From Rhizobiales bacterium 2SD (GTDB taxonomy: Bacteria > Pseudomonadota > Alphaproteobacteria > Rhizobiales > Beijerinckiaceae), in contig SCMY01000006.1 in the NCBI GenBank assembly GCA_005502805.1, positions 248,001-312,000 on the forward strand: a DNA stretch of 64,000 bases, read 5' to 3'. The notes beneath the pieces are model-generated. The model had not been told where the DNA came from. It did no database searches and saw only the letters and a list, made by a program, of their open reading frames with translations. The position numbers were made by a program, and so were the translations under genes. Below, in pieces: positions 53,706 through 62,866 of this stretch (its first letter is position 1; the number at the start of each line of letters is the position of its first letter).

Positions 53706-54763
53706 TGCCGGTGTCGGGCCGCTATCTCGCTGAGGCGCTGAGCCGCTGCGCCGCCGCCCTGCTGGAGGCGGCCGGGACGCCGCCCGACAATGCCGCTCTG
53801 GTGGCCGAGGCCCTCGTCGATGCCGATATCGAGGGCCTGGCCTCGCATGGCCTGCTCCAGCTGCCGATGTATCTGGAGCGGATCGCGCAAGGCTCGGTCG
53901 ATCCCACAGCCAAGGGCGAGATCGTCGTCGATGCCGGTTCCCGGTTGACACTCGACGCTCAAAACGGGCTCGGCCATGTCACGGCCGAGCGCGCCTGCGA
54001 GATCGCGATCGCCCGCGCCGCCGAGCATGGCGTCGCGATCGTCGCCGTCCGCAACGCCTTCCATTTCGGCGCGGCCGGGCGTTTCGCCCGCAGGATCGCG
54101 CTCGCCGGCAAGATCGGCATCGTCATGGCCAATACCCGCCCGATGCTGCCGGCGCCGGGCGGCGCCGAAGCGGTCGTCGGCAACAACCCGCTGGCGATCG
54201 CCGTCCCGACCGGTGGCGAACCGATCGTGCTCGACCTTGCCATGAGCGCCGGCGCGATGGGCAAGGTCCGACTGGCCGCAAGCAAGGGCGAACCCATTCC
54301 CGAGGGCTGGGCCCAGACCGCCGAGGGGCTGCCGACACGCGACGCGGCCGCGGCGATCAAGGGCGTGCTCCTGCCGGCGGCTGGTGCGAAGGGCTTTGGC
54401 CTTGCCGTGATGGTCGATCTGCTCGCCGGCGGCCTGTCGGCCCGCGGGATCGGCGCCGACGTGCAGCCGCTCTATGGCGATCTCTCCCGGCCCTATGGCA
54501 GCGCCAACCTCGTCATGGCGATCAAGATCGAAGGATTCAGGCCCGTCGCAGACTATGAGGGCGCCGCCGCCGGCTTCGCCGATCGCATCCGGCAGTCGAA
54601 GCCGGTTCCGGGCGCCGCTCCGATCCGCCTGCCCGGCGATCGCGCTGCCGAGGCGCGTAACCGTTTCGATGGCACCTGCGCGCTGGCCGCGGAGACGCTC
54701 GCAGCTTTACACGCCCAGGCTCGCCGCCTTGGGGTTGTGATCCCGGACAGTCTTGACGGCTGA
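53705..54763 (+). CDS. Ldh-family oxidoreductase (malate/L-sulfolactate dehydrogenase type)
   Basis: 352 aa, starting in a TGATG overlap with the binding protein gene. The family's own NAD(P) fold, not a Rossmann fold, is marked by ALVDADIEGLASHGL, VRNAFHFGAAGRFARRIA (catalytic His region, about 115-135), NTRPMLPAPGGAEAVVGNNPLAIAVP and the end block KGFGLAVMVDLLAGGLS. It oxidises 2-hydroxy acids or reduces 2-keto or imine acids; delta-1-piperideine-2-carboxylate reductases are also members, which would suit its amino-acid transport neighbour. Confidence 0.92.
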   Translation: MPVSGRYLAEALSRCAAALLEAAGTPPDNAALVAEALVDADIEGLASHGLLQLPMYLERIAQGSVDPTAKGEIVVDAGSRLTLDAQNGLGHVTAERACEIAIARAAEHGVAIVAVRNAFHFGAAGRFARRIALAGKIGIVMANTRPMLPAPGGAEAVVGNNPLAIAVPTGGEPIVLDLAMSAGAMGKVRLAASKGEPIPEGWAQTAEGLPTRDAAAAIKGVLLPAAGAKGFGLAVMVDLLAGGLSARGIGADVQPLYGDLSRPYGSANLVMAIKIEGFRPVADYEGAAAGFADRIRQSKPVPGAAPIRLPGDRAAEARNRFDGTCALAAETLAALHAQARRLGVVIPDSLDG

Positions 54764-54806
54764 GGTCGATACAGGTTGGTCACGGACGCCATGCAAGCGT
54801 ACTTGA

Positions 54807-54837
54807 TTGATATGCAAAACTGATTCTTGTATATCAA
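54807..54837. promoter_or_regulatory. Inverted repeat, candidate operator for the SDR gene
   Basis: TTGATATGCAA - 9 bases - TTGTATATCAA forms an 11+11 inverted repeat with one mismatch, in an AT-rich patch between the Ldh-family gene stop (54763) and the SDR start (54887). The TTGTAT-type half resembles FCD-GntR sites, but no GntR gene is adjacent. Confidence 0.5.
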
Positions 54838-54886
54838 ACTAAAGCGAGCGGCGTCTGATCGATCGCCAGGAGAAGAAGCCCGCATC

Positions 54887-55672
54887 ATGCCAGCGCAATC
54901 GTCCCGTGCTCCCTCTCTCTCCGGCAAGGTTGCCATCGTTACCGGCGGTGGCACGGGCATCGGCCTGGCCATTGCCAAGGTGTTCGTCGATGAGGGCGCG
55001 CAGGTGGTGATCGCCGGCCGTTCCCAAGCCTCGCTCGACAAGGCTGCAGCGGAGATCGGGGCGCATGCCATCGCCGCCGATGTCTCGCAGGAGGCTGATG
55101 CCGCGAGGCTCGCCAGGGAGACGGCGGCGCGCTTCGGTGGCGTCGATATCCTCGTCAACAATGCCGGCGTGACCGGGCAGGTCGCCAATGCCGAGGATCT
55201 CGACATCGCTCAATGGGACGAGACCATGGCGATCAACATCCGTGGCACGATCCTCTGCATCAAGCATTGCGTGCCGCTGATGCGAGCCCGCGGCGGCGGC
55301 TCGATCATCAATATGTCGTCGCTGATGGGTCTGCGCGGCTATCCGATGCGCAGCGCCTACACCGCGACGAAGTTCGCGGTAATCGGCATCACCCAGGCCG
55401 TGGCGCAGGAAGTCGGCATCGACGGTATCAGGGTCAATGCGCTCTGCCCCGGCGCGGTCAACGGCGAGTTGATGCAGCGCGTCATCGCTGCCCGCGCTGC
55501 CAAGGAGAACCGACCGGCGGACGAGATCATCAAGGTCAATTACACCGACAAGGCGGCGCTGAAGCGCTGGGTCGAGCCGGAGGAGGTGGCGCGCGCCGCG
55601 CTGTTCCTGGCGTGCGAGCAGTCCTCCGCGGTCACCTCCGAGAGCATCAAGGTCGACGCCGGCCGGATGTGA
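54887..55672 (+). CDS. Short-chain dehydrogenase/reductase
   Basis: 261 aa from the ATG at 54887, preceded by CAGGAGAAGAAG; a frame from 54827 would start inside the operator. NAD(P) motif TGGGTGIG (about 20-27), NNAG (about 90-93), catalytic Ser in INMSSLMGL and Tyr-x-x-x-Lys in SAYTATKFA. It interconverts an alcohol and a ketone. It stands alone between the inverted repeat at 54807 and the TRAP operon, and may be controlled together with one of them. Substrate unknown. Confidence 0.93.
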   Translation: MPAQSSRAPSLSGKVAIVTGGGTGIGLAIAKVFVDEGAQVVIAGRSQASLDKAAAEIGAHAIAADVSQEADAARLARETAARFGGVDILVNNAGVTGQVANAEDLDIAQWDETMAINIRGTILCIKHCVPLMRARGGGSIINMSSLMGLRGYPMRSAYTATKFAVIGITQAVAQEVGIDGIRVNALCPGAVNGELMQRVIAARAAKENRPADEIIKVNYTDKAALKRWVEPEEVARAALFLACEQSSAVTSESIKVDAGRM

Positions 55673-56068
55673 TGAGATCGAGAGCCTGGTAGCCGCTTGC
55701 GTGCTCGCGCAGGCGCGGTCCCGAGCTCTTTCCGGATCGATCCTGGCTGTTGTGGCGCGAGGCACGCGATGCTTCCGACGCTCTGGGACTATGTCGACGC
55801 GGCGCTCAGAGCCGCTGCCAAGGTCCATGTCGCGCGAGTAGCCGTTTCACGGCCCCGGCGGGTTTTGTCAGATCAGTCTTGGACGCCGGTGCGTGGTGCT
55901 CGAACACCCGCTGCGGGCTGAAAACTCTCATCGCGAGAACAGGGTGAGGACGTTCCGCCGGTCTCACATCCGGAAATGATGCTTGACTCCTGTGAATTTC
56001 GTATATGAAAGTTGATTTCATATACGTAAGAGGCGCTCGACCAGAACGGCGCCCATCGGGAGGCGCCC
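55673..56068. other. Non-coding gap before the TRAP operon
   Basis: 396 bp. Short open stretches lack ribosome binding sites and family resemblance. The notable content is the perfect palindrome at 56000..56026, with TTGACT (55983..55988, -35-like) just upstream, so the TRAP promoter and its regulator site are probably here. Confidence 0.5.
56000..56026. promoter_or_regulatory. Perfect 11-bp inverted repeat, operator of the TRAP operon
   Basis: CGTATATGAAA - GTTGA - TTTCATATACG is perfect over 11 bases per arm, 43 bp before the TTG start of the small TRAP permease. It is AT-rich in a GC-rich region. The IclR protein encoded at 58887 is the only regulator in the same gene run and is a reasonable ligand; this is inference. 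Confidence 0.7.
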
Positions 56069-56539
56069 TTGCATATTCTCGCTGCCGTTTATCGGGCGCT
56101 GCTGATCGCGCTCGTGGCGCTGATCGTCGCGATCGTGGCGATCGCCGTGATCTTCCGCTACGTGCTCAACACGCCGCTGATCTTCAGCTTCGATCTCGCC
56201 ACGATCCTGTTCGTCTGGCTGGTCTTCCTCGGGCTCGCGCCGGCGGCGCATGAGGGCTCGCACATGGCGGTCGACCTCTTCACCGCCATGCTGCCGGAAG
56301 GGATCGCGAAGGTGCTGGCGGTGATCGTGCGCCTGCTGATGATCGCGATCGCACTCTTCCTGATCCGCCACTCCTGGGACCTCGCCATGCGCACCCGGAT
56401 GGAGATCGCCTCGATGCGCATCTCGATGATCTGGGTCTATCTCGCGATGCCGGTCGGCTTTGCCGTGTTCGCCGCCTACGAGGCCTGGGCGCTCGCGATG
56501 AGCGCGCTCGGCCGGCCGATCGGGAGGCACGCGCAATGA
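56069..56539 (+). CDS. TRAP transporter small permease (DctQ type)
   Basis: 156 aa from a TTG start, supported by GGGAGG 6 bases upstream. Four membrane segments are visible, with FRYVLNTPLIFSFDLATILFVWLVFLGLA (about 29-57) being the DctQ hallmark. It forms the membrane part with the large permease, whose ATG overlaps its stop by 4 bp. The system imports a carboxylate using an ion gradient. Confidence 0.93.
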   Translation: MHILAAVYRALLIALVALIVAIVAIAVIFRYVLNTPLIFSFDLATILFVWLVFLGLAPAAHEGSHMAVDLFTAMLPEGIAKVLAVIVRLLMIAIALFLIRHSWDLAMRTRMEIASMRISMIWVYLAMPVGFAVFAAYEAWALAMSALGRPIGRHAQ

Positions 56540-57807
56540 GCCCGAGCGCACTTCTCGGCGTCTTCCTGTCGCTGACCGTCATCGGCCTGCCGATCGCCTT
56601 CGTGCTGCTCGGCACGGGCATCGCGATGACGCTGATGGACCCCGACATCCTTGAGGTCGCCTATATCCAGAACATCATCGTCGGGACGCAATCCTTCCCG
56701 CTGATCGCGATCCCGTTGTTCATCCTCGCCGGCGAGCTGATGAACATCTCCGGCATCACCCGCCGGCTGATGGACTTCGCCCAGGCGCTGACCGCGAACA
56801 TGATCGGCGGCCTCGCGCAGGTGAACATCGTGCTGTCGACGCTGAAGGCGGGCATGATGGGCTCGGCCAATGCCGACGCGGCCATGGACGCCAAGACCCT
56901 CGTGCCCGAGATGGTCAATCGCGGCTACAGCCCGGCCTATGCCTCGGTAGTGACGGCCGCCTCTGCCCTGATCGCGCCGATGATCCCGCCCGGCATCGGC
57001 CTCATCCTCTACGGCTTCGTCACCGACACCTCGATCGGCCAGCTCTTCATGGCCGGCATCCTGCCTGGCCTGATCATGACGGTCGCGATGATGGCGATGT
57101 CACACTGGGTCGCCAAGCGCCGTGGCTATGGCCGCGACAGCGAGCCCGTCGACAGGGCGCAGATGTGGCGCACCTTCCTCGGCTCGGTGCCGGCGCTGCT
57201 GATGCCCGTCATCATCGTGCTCGGCATCCGCGGCGGCATCTTCACTGCCTCGGAAGCCGGCGCCGTCGCCGTGGTCTATTCGCTGATCTTCTGCGTGGTC
57301 TATCGCGAATGCGGCTGGAAGGACCTCGCAAACGCACTTGCCTCGACGGCGTCGACGACCAGCGTGATCATGATCGTGCTGGCGGCATCGGCAGCGCTGA
57401 GCTGGACCCTGTCCTTCGAGCAGTTGCCGCAGAAGGTCGCGGAGATGCTGGTCGACAGCTCATCGAACCAGCTCTCCCTTTTCCTGATCGTCGCCGTGCT
57501 GCTGCTGATCGCCGGCATGTTCGTCGAGGGGACGGCGCTGATCCTGATCCTGGCGCCGATGTTCGCGCCGGCGGCGGCGAAACTGAATGTCGATCCCGTC
57601 CATTTCGGCATCTTCTTCGTCTACATGATCCATCTCGGCGGCATCACGCCACCGGTCGGGACGATCATGTTCACGACCTGCGCGATCACGCGCGTGCCGC
57701 TCCAGGACTTCATCAGGGAATCGCTGCCCTGGCTGGTGATGCTGCTCGGCATCGCGGCGCTGATCGCGGCCGTGCCGGGCACCGCGACCTGGCTCGGCTA
57801 TCTCTGA
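56536..57807 (+). CDS. TRAP transporter large permease (DctM type)
   Basis: 423 aa with about 12 membrane segments. DctM marks include SFPLIAIPLFILAGELMNISGITRRLMDFA (about 53-82), AMMGSANADAAMDAK-like GMMGSANADAAMD (about 111-123) and the late HLGGITPPVGTIMF (about 366-379). It is the main translocating subunit. The binding protein gene follows 36 bp downstream. Confidence 0.96.
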   Translation: MSPSALLGVFLSLTVIGLPIAFVLLGTGIAMTLMDPDILEVAYIQNIIVGTQSFPLIAIPLFILAGELMNISGITRRLMDFAQALTANMIGGLAQVNIVLSTLKAGMMGSANADAAMDAKTLVPEMVNRGYSPAYASVVTAASALIAPMIPPGIGLILYGFVTDTSIGQLFMAGILPGLIMTVAMMAMSHWVAKRRGYGRDSEPVDRAQMWRTFLGSVPALLMPVIIVLGIRGGIFTASEAGAVAVVYSLIFCVVYRECGWKDLANALASTASTTSVIMIVLAASAALSWTLSFEQLPQKVAEMLVDSSSNQLSLFLIVAVLLLIAGMFVEGTALILILAPMFAPAAAKLNVDPVHFGIFFVYMIHLGGITPPVGTIMFTTCAITRVPLQDFIRESLPWLVMLLGIAALIAAVPGTATWLGYL

Positions 57808-57843
57808 ACCAAAACGAAGAACGACAAAACGGGAGGAAGACCC

Positions 57844-58836
57844 ATGACGATGAAGACGATCGCGGCCACCGCCGCACTGACCGGCCTGCTGATCGCAAGT
57901 GCGCCAGCCGTGCAGGCTCAGCAGAAGACGCCGGTACTGCGCTTCGGCCACATGAATTCGCCGACCCATATCGTCAATCTCGGCGGCCAGCGCCTCAAGG
58001 CGGCGATGGAGAAGGCGAGCGGCGGGGCTGTACAGATCGACCTGTTCCCGAGCGCCCAGCTCGGTGAGAACTCGGCCGTTCTGGAGCAGCTCACGCTCGG
58101 CTCCAACATCATCACCCAGGTCGGTCCCGGCACGATCGCGCAATATGTGCCGAACTACGCGGTCATGGTGCATCCGTTCCTGTTCAAGACCTGGGACGAG
58201 GTGAAGAAGGTCGCGGGCTCCGAGCTGGTCAAGGGCTGGGAGAAGGATCTCGTCAAGCACAACATCAAGCCGCTGTGCTTCTTCAATTTCGGCACGCGCG
58301 ATCTCTACACCCGCAACAAGGCGGTGAAGACGCCGGCCGATTCCGCCGGCCTGAAGATCCGCGTGCAGCCGGTCGCGATCTATACCGAGCTGGTCAAGGC
58401 GATGGGCGGGCAGCCGACGCCGATGCCCTGGCCGGAAGTGTACAGCGCGCTCTCGCAAGGCGTGATCGACGCCGCCGAGGCGCCGCCGAATGCGATCGTC
58501 GACCAGAAGCATTTCGAGGCGGCCAAGTTCTACATGAAGACCAATCACATCCTCGACGCCTCGATCGTGGTGATGAGCCTGCGCGCCTTCAACGCGCTCA
58601 ACGCAGAGCAGAAGAAGGTGCTGGAGAGCGAGGCCAACGCCGCCTGCGACTGGATGACCGAGGAGTCCAACAAGGTCTATGACGGTGCCGTCGCCGAGCT
58701 TGAGAAGCGCGGCATGACCGTCGTGTCGGATGTCGACCGTGCGGCCTTCGAGAAATCGGCGGAGTCGATCCAGAAGGCTTTTCCGGCCTGGTCGCCCAAT
58801 CTCGTCGCCGATATCCGCAAGCAGCTCGGACGCTGA
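57844..58836 (+). CDS. TRAP transporter substrate-binding protein (DctP type)
   Basis: 330 aa with a signal peptide ending near QAQQ (about residue 24). The mature start VLRFGHMNSPTHIVNLGGQRLKAAMEKAS and the substrate-arginine region GLKIRVQPVAIYTELVKAMGGQPTPMPWPEVYSALSQGVIDAAE (about 170-215) are standard for the family. It binds an organic acid in the periplasm. GGGAGGAAG precedes the ATG. The ligand class is unknown, but the downstream CoA transferase and hydratase suggest a carboxylic acid that is activated as a CoA ester. Confidence 0.95.
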   Translation: MTMKTIAATAALTGLLIASAPAVQAQQKTPVLRFGHMNSPTHIVNLGGQRLKAAMEKASGGAVQIDLFPSAQLGENSAVLEQLTLGSNIITQVGPGTIAQYVPNYAVMVHPFLFKTWDEVKKVAGSELVKGWEKDLVKHNIKPLCFFNFGTRDLYTRNKAVKTPADSAGLKIRVQPVAIYTELVKAMGGQPTPMPWPEVYSALSQGVIDAAEAPPNAIVDQKHFEAAKFYMKTNHILDASIVVMSLRAFNALNAEQKKVLESEANAACDWMTEESNKVYDGAVAELEKRGMTVVSDVDRAAFEKSAESIQKAFPAWSPNLVADIRKQLGR

Positions 58837-58886
58837 GCCGAAGACCGGCCGGGCGCTCGCGCGCCCGGCCATATCGGAGCCTGATC

Positions 58887-59693
58887 GTGACAGACGACAA
58901 CGACGCCACCAGCCGCTACCGCGCCCCCGCGCTCGAAAAGGGGCTCGACATCATCGAATTGCTCGCGAGCTCGGCGAGCGGCATGTCGCTGACGGTGATC
59001 GCCAGCACGCTCGGCCGTTCCATGGGCGAGATCTACCGGATCGCGCTCGCCCTCGAAGCGCGCGGCTACATCCGCCGCGACCAGGATTCCGATCACTACG
59101 CGCTGACGCTGAAGCTCTTCGAGTTGTCGCACGAGAACCCACCGACCAATCGGCTGCTCTCGGTTGCGCTGCCGCAGATGGAGAAGCTCGCCTTCGATGC
59201 TCAGCAATCCTGCCATCTCGCCGTGCTCAGCGGTGCGCGCGTCCTGATCGTCGCCCAGGCCGATGCGCCGCGGCCGATGCACTACGCGGTTCGGCTCGGG
59301 GCGCAATTCCCTCTCGCGGAGACAAGTTCCGGCGCGGTGCTGTTCGCCTATCAGCCGGAGCATCACCGGCAGGCGCTGCTGGAGGCCAGCATCGCCTCCT
59401 TCCCGGAGCTGGCCGAGACGCTGCCCGAGCGCGCTGAGAAGGTGCTCGCTGAAGGCGGCGAGCGGCGCGAGAGCCTGGTCGTCTCCGGCGTGACCAATCT
59501 CAGCCAGCCGGTCTTCGACCATCGCGGCGTCATTGCGGCCTGCCTCACCATCCCGTTCCTCGCCCAGAAGGGCCTCGCCGTCGATGTCGACGCGGCGGAA
59601 CGAGCTGTTATCGCAACCGCGGCCGGAATCTCGGCCGCACTCGGCTGGCGCGATCCGCGCCAGGCCACCGACAACGAAGGAGAAGCCGCATGA
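58887..59693 (+). CDS. IclR-family transcriptional regulator
   Basis: 268 aa from a GTG with GGAG 7 bases upstream. The winged helix covers about 10-70 (APALEKGLDIIELLASSASGMSLTVIASTLGRSMGEIYRIALALEARGYI) and the effector domain about 85-260 (ETSSGAVLFAY, VSGVTNLSQPVFDHRGVIAACLTIPFL). It follows the TRAP genes by 50 bp and its stop overlaps the CoA transferase ATG (ATGA), so it belongs to the same operon and probably regulates it through 56000..56026. Confidence 0.94.
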   Translation: MTDDNDATSRYRAPALEKGLDIIELLASSASGMSLTVIASTLGRSMGEIYRIALALEARGYIRRDQDSDHYALTLKLFELSHENPPTNRLLSVALPQMEKLAFDAQQSCHLAVLSGARVLIVAQADAPRPMHYAVRLGAQFPLAETSSGAVLFAYQPEHHRQALLEASIASFPELAETLPERAEKVLAEGGERRESLVVSGVTNLSQPVFDHRGVIAACLTIPFLAQKGLAVDVDAAERAVIATAAGISAALGWRDPRQATDNEGEAA

Positions 59694-60913
59694 GCGGAGC
59701 GCTCTCAGGACTGCGCGTCCTCGATTTCAGCCATCTGCTGTTCGGCCCCTTCGCCACGCAGATGCTCGGCGATCTCGGCGCCGACGTGATCAAGGTCGAG
59801 CGGCCGGTCAGCGGCGACCTCTACCGGGACCTGCCGCCCTTTTTCAATCGCAAGGTCGGCGATTTCGAGAATCCGAGCTTCCTCGCCTGGAACCGCAACA
59901 AGCGCTCGCTCGCGGTCGATCTGAAGAACCCGGAAGGCAGGAAACTGCTGCAGGACATCGCCGCCACGGCCGATGTGTTCGTCCAGAATTTCCGCCCGGG
60001 CGTGCTCGATCGGCTCGGCTTCGGCTACGAGGAGTTGTCGCGGCTCAACCCACGGCTGATCTACTGCTCCGGTTCCGGCTATGGCGAGAGCGGGCCTTAT
60101 CTGGAGCGCCCCGGCCAGGACCTGCTGCTGCAGGGGCTATCCGGCATCATGTCGATGACCGGGCGCGCCGGCGTCTCGCCGACGCCCCTCGGTGTCGCCA
60201 TCGCCGACCAGCTCGGCTCCTACCACATGATCTACGGCATCCTCGCGGCGCTCTATCACCGCGAGAAGACCGGCCGTGGCCAGAAGGTCGAGGTCGACCT
60301 GTTCCGCGCTCTGCTCGCGCACCAGACCCAGGAGTTCGTGACGACGCTCAACACCGGCCGCGTCTTCGAACGCCCGCGTTCGGGCATCGCCCATCCCGGC
60401 ATGCCGGCGCCTTTCGGGGTCTACCGGACCAAGGACGGTTATCTGAACATCGCGATGAATCCGTTCGCCCGGCTGGTCGAAGCACTGGAGGCGCCCGAGC
60501 TCTCGCGCTTCGATGATGCCGAAGCGCTGTTCGACCGGCGCGACGAGGTCCATGCCGCGATCGAAGCGGTGACGCAGACGCGCACCACCGCGGCCTGGAT
60601 GGAGCGGCTGCTCGCCTTCGACCTCTGGTGCGGCGAGATCCTGCGCCAGGAGGACGTGCCGGAGGATCCGCAGGTGCAGCACATGGAGGCGTTCACCTCC
60701 TACCAGCACCCGGTGATTGGCGAGGTGAAGACGGTCAACGTGCCGATCAGCCTGTCCGAGACGCCCGGCAAGGTCGAGCGGCATGCTCCGATGGTCGGCG
60801 AGCACACGGTCGAGATCCTGGCCGAGCTCGGCTTCGACGGTGAGCGCATCGCGGCGCTGCGTGCCTCCGGCGCGGTCTGGGTCCATCCCAAGGCGGACGC
60901 GGCAGCGGCATGA
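59690..60913 (+). CDS. CaiB/BaiF-family (family III) CoA transferase
   Basis: 407 aa, the family's usual length. N-terminal LRVLDFSHLLFGPFATQMLGDLGADVIKVERP is the CoA-binding signature. RPGQDLLLQGLSGIMSMTG (about 144-162) carries the likely catalytic Asp147 that forms the acyl anhydride. It transfers CoA between carboxylates, here probably activating the acid imported by the TRAP system. It overlaps both the IclR and the enoyl-CoA hydratase genes by 4 bp. Confidence 0.94.
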   Translation: MSGALSGLRVLDFSHLLFGPFATQMLGDLGADVIKVERPVSGDLYRDLPPFFNRKVGDFENPSFLAWNRNKRSLAVDLKNPEGRKLLQDIAATADVFVQNFRPGVLDRLGFGYEELSRLNPRLIYCSGSGYGESGPYLERPGQDLLLQGLSGIMSMTGRAGVSPTPLGVAIADQLGSYHMIYGILAALYHREKTGRGQKVEVDLFRALLAHQTQEFVTTLNTGRVFERPRSGIAHPGMPAPFGVYRTKDGYLNIAMNPFARLVEALEAPELSRFDDAEALFDRRDEVHAAIEAVTQTRTTAAWMERLLAFDLWCGEILRQEDVPEDPQVQHMEAFTSYQHPVIGEVKTVNVPISLSETPGKVERHAPMVGEHTVEILAELGFDGERIAALRASGAVWVHPKADAAAA

Positions 60914-61692
60914 CCTCAATCTTCATCACAGTCGAGCGGCGCGGCTCGGTCGCGCTGCTGACCTTCTCGCGGCCCGACCAGCTCAACGCCATGAACGACG
61001 CCATGGTCGAGGAGATCGTAGCGGCGATCGCCGAGGCGGAGCGTGACGACACTGCGCGCGCCCTCGTCCTGCGCGGCGCCGGCGGCAACTTCATGGCCGG
61101 CGCCGACGTCAAGGCCTATGCCGAACAATCGGCCGAGGCCTTCCGTGACTTCCAGGGGAGCGCGGGCCGCATCTACGGCGCGCTCGAGCGCCTGGCCAAG
61201 CCGGTGATTGCCGCGATCGAGGGCTATGCGCTCGGTGGCGGCTTCGAGATCGCGCTGTCGGCCGATCTCATCGTCGCGCATCCGCAGGCGAAGCTCGGCC
61301 TGCCCGAGGTCAAGCTCGGGCTCGTCCCGGGCGGTGGCGGAACGCAACGGCTCGCCCGCAAGCTCGGGCCGAACCGGGCCGCCGAATTGCTGATGACCGG
61401 TCGCTTCGCCAGCGCGCAGGAGATGGCGAACTGGGGCGTGGTCAACCGCGTCGCGGAAGACGCGCTCGGCGAGGCATTGGCGCTGGCCGAGCAGATGGCG
61501 CGCCATCCTGCGGGCGCGCTCGCCGATCTCAAGCGCCTCAATCTCGCGGCGTGGCAGACCGGCCTCGATGCCGGGCTCGAGGCCGAGCGCGACGCGGTCT
61601 GCGCGCTCTTCCTCACCGGCGACGGCATGCAGCGCATCCGCGACTTCGTCGCGCGCTCCGAACGCAAGAAGACTGAAGGAAGCAAGGCGTGA
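60910..61692 (+). CDS. Enoyl-CoA hydratase/isomerase family protein
   Basis: 260 aa crotonase fold. The oxyanion-hole segments are GAGGNFMAGADVKAYA (about 57-72) and AIEGYALGGGFEIALSADLIVA (about 99-120). Both glutamates used by hydratases are present: GGGFEIAL and LGLPEVKLG. It would hydrate the unsaturated CoA ester in the pathway that begins with the CoA transferase. Its stop overlaps the GTG of the next gene by 4 bp. Confidence 0.94.
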   Translation: MTSIFITVERRGSVALLTFSRPDQLNAMNDAMVEEIVAAIAEAERDDTARALVLRGAGGNFMAGADVKAYAEQSAEAFRDFQGSAGRIYGALERLAKPVIAAIEGYALGGGFEIALSADLIVAHPQAKLGLPEVKLGLVPGGGGTQRLARKLGPNRAAELLMTGRFASAQEMANWGVVNRVAEDALGEALALAEQMARHPAGALADLKRLNLAAWQTGLDAGLEAERDAVCALFLTGDGMQRIRDFVARSERKKTEGSKA

Positions 61693-62849
61693 GCATCGCT
61701 CTCGAAGGCATCACCTGGGACCACCCGCGCGGACGCGGGCCGCTGGAGAAGAGCATCGCCCGCTACCGCGGCGAACGGCCCGATGTCGCGATCTCCTGGC
61801 GGGCGCGCAGCCTGCGGGATTTCGGCGAGTTGCCGCTGGAGGAACTGGCCGGGCGCTTTGATCTCATCATCTTCGATCACCCCTTCGTCGGTCAGGCGGC
61901 GAAGCGCAGGCTGCTCGTCGACCTGACGCCGCATATCCCGGCGGAGGCGATGACTTGGCTCGATGCCGGCGCGGTCGGCCCGTCCTGGCGCTCCTATCAC
62001 TGGCAGGGCGCGATCTACGGATTGCCGATCGATGCGGCGGCGCAGGTCGCCGCCTATCGGCCCGATCTGATGGAGAAGGCCGGGCGCTATCCGCCGGCGA
62101 CCTTCGACCAGTTGCTGCGGTTGGCGCGGGACCTGCGCGAGCATGGCCTCTGGGTCGGTGTTCCCGCTTGCCCGATCGACGCCGTCTGCATGGTGCTGAC
62201 GCTCGCAGCCAATATGGGCCAGCCGGTGACGGTCGATCGGAAGACTTTCCTCGAACGTGAATTCGGCATCGCCCTGCTGGAGCGATTGAAGGCGCTGGTC
62301 TCGCTGAGCCACCCGGATTCCGTACGGATGAATCCGATCCAGATGCTCGATCTCGCTGCGGAGAGCGATGAGGTCGCCTATGTCCCCTACACCTTCGGCT
62401 ATACCAACTACTGCCGTCCGGATTCGCAAAAGCCGCTGCGCTTCGCCGATATCGTCGCGGCCGGCGATCTCGCCTGCCAGGGCACATTGCTCGGCGGCGC
62501 CGGCTTCGGCGTCACCAGCCGCTGCCGCAATGTCGCGGAGGCGGTGCGCTACGGGCTCTTTCTGTGCGCGCCGGACTATCAGCGCACGCATTACTTCGCC
62601 GATGGTGGTCAGCCCGGCGTGCTGCAGGCCTGGACCGATCCGGCTTGTGACGCGCAGAGCCTCGGCTTCTTCTCCGGCACGCTGCAGACGCTAGGCTCCG
62701 CTTATCTGCGGCCACGCTTTGCCGGCTATGTTCCGTTCTTCGAAGAAGGCGGCGTCAGGACGAACGCCTTCCTGCGTGGCGAAGGCAGCGCCGAGAACCT
62801 GGTCGGCTGGTTCAACGCCGCCTTCACCGACGCCATCCAGAACGCCTGA
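61689..62849 (+). CDS. Solute-binding-protein-like protein without signal peptide (first paralogue)
   Basis: 386 aa from a GTG overlapping the hydratase stop by 4 bp. The sequence has the two-lobe plan of family 1 extracellular binding proteins (LIIFDHPFVGQA, LPIDAAAQVAAYRPDLMEKAG, TFDQLLRLARDL, TLAANMGQPV), yet begins directly with SIALEGITWDHPRGRGPLEKSIARY and has no signal peptide or membrane anchor, so it should stay in the cytoplasm. The coupling to CoA-ester genes suggests ligand sensing or carriage, not import. A true exported protein with a missed upstream leader is excluded by the gene overlap. Confidence 0.8.
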   Translation: MSIALEGITWDHPRGRGPLEKSIARYRGERPDVAISWRARSLRDFGELPLEELAGRFDLIIFDHPFVGQAAKRRLLVDLTPHIPAEAMTWLDAGAVGPSWRSYHWQGAIYGLPIDAAAQVAAYRPDLMEKAGRYPPATFDQLLRLARDLREHGLWVGVPACPIDAVCMVLTLAANMGQPVTVDRKTFLEREFGIALLERLKALVSLSHPDSVRMNPIQMLDLAAESDEVAYVPYTFGYTNYCRPDSQKPLRFADIVAAGDLACQGTLLGGAGFGVTSRCRNVAEAVRYGLFLCAPDYQRTHYFADGGQPGVLQAWTDPACDAQSLGFFSGTLQTLGSAYLRPRFAGYVPFFEEGGVRTNAFLRGEGSAENLVGWFNAAFTDAIQNA

Positions 62850-62866
62850 CGCGAGGACCGACGACG

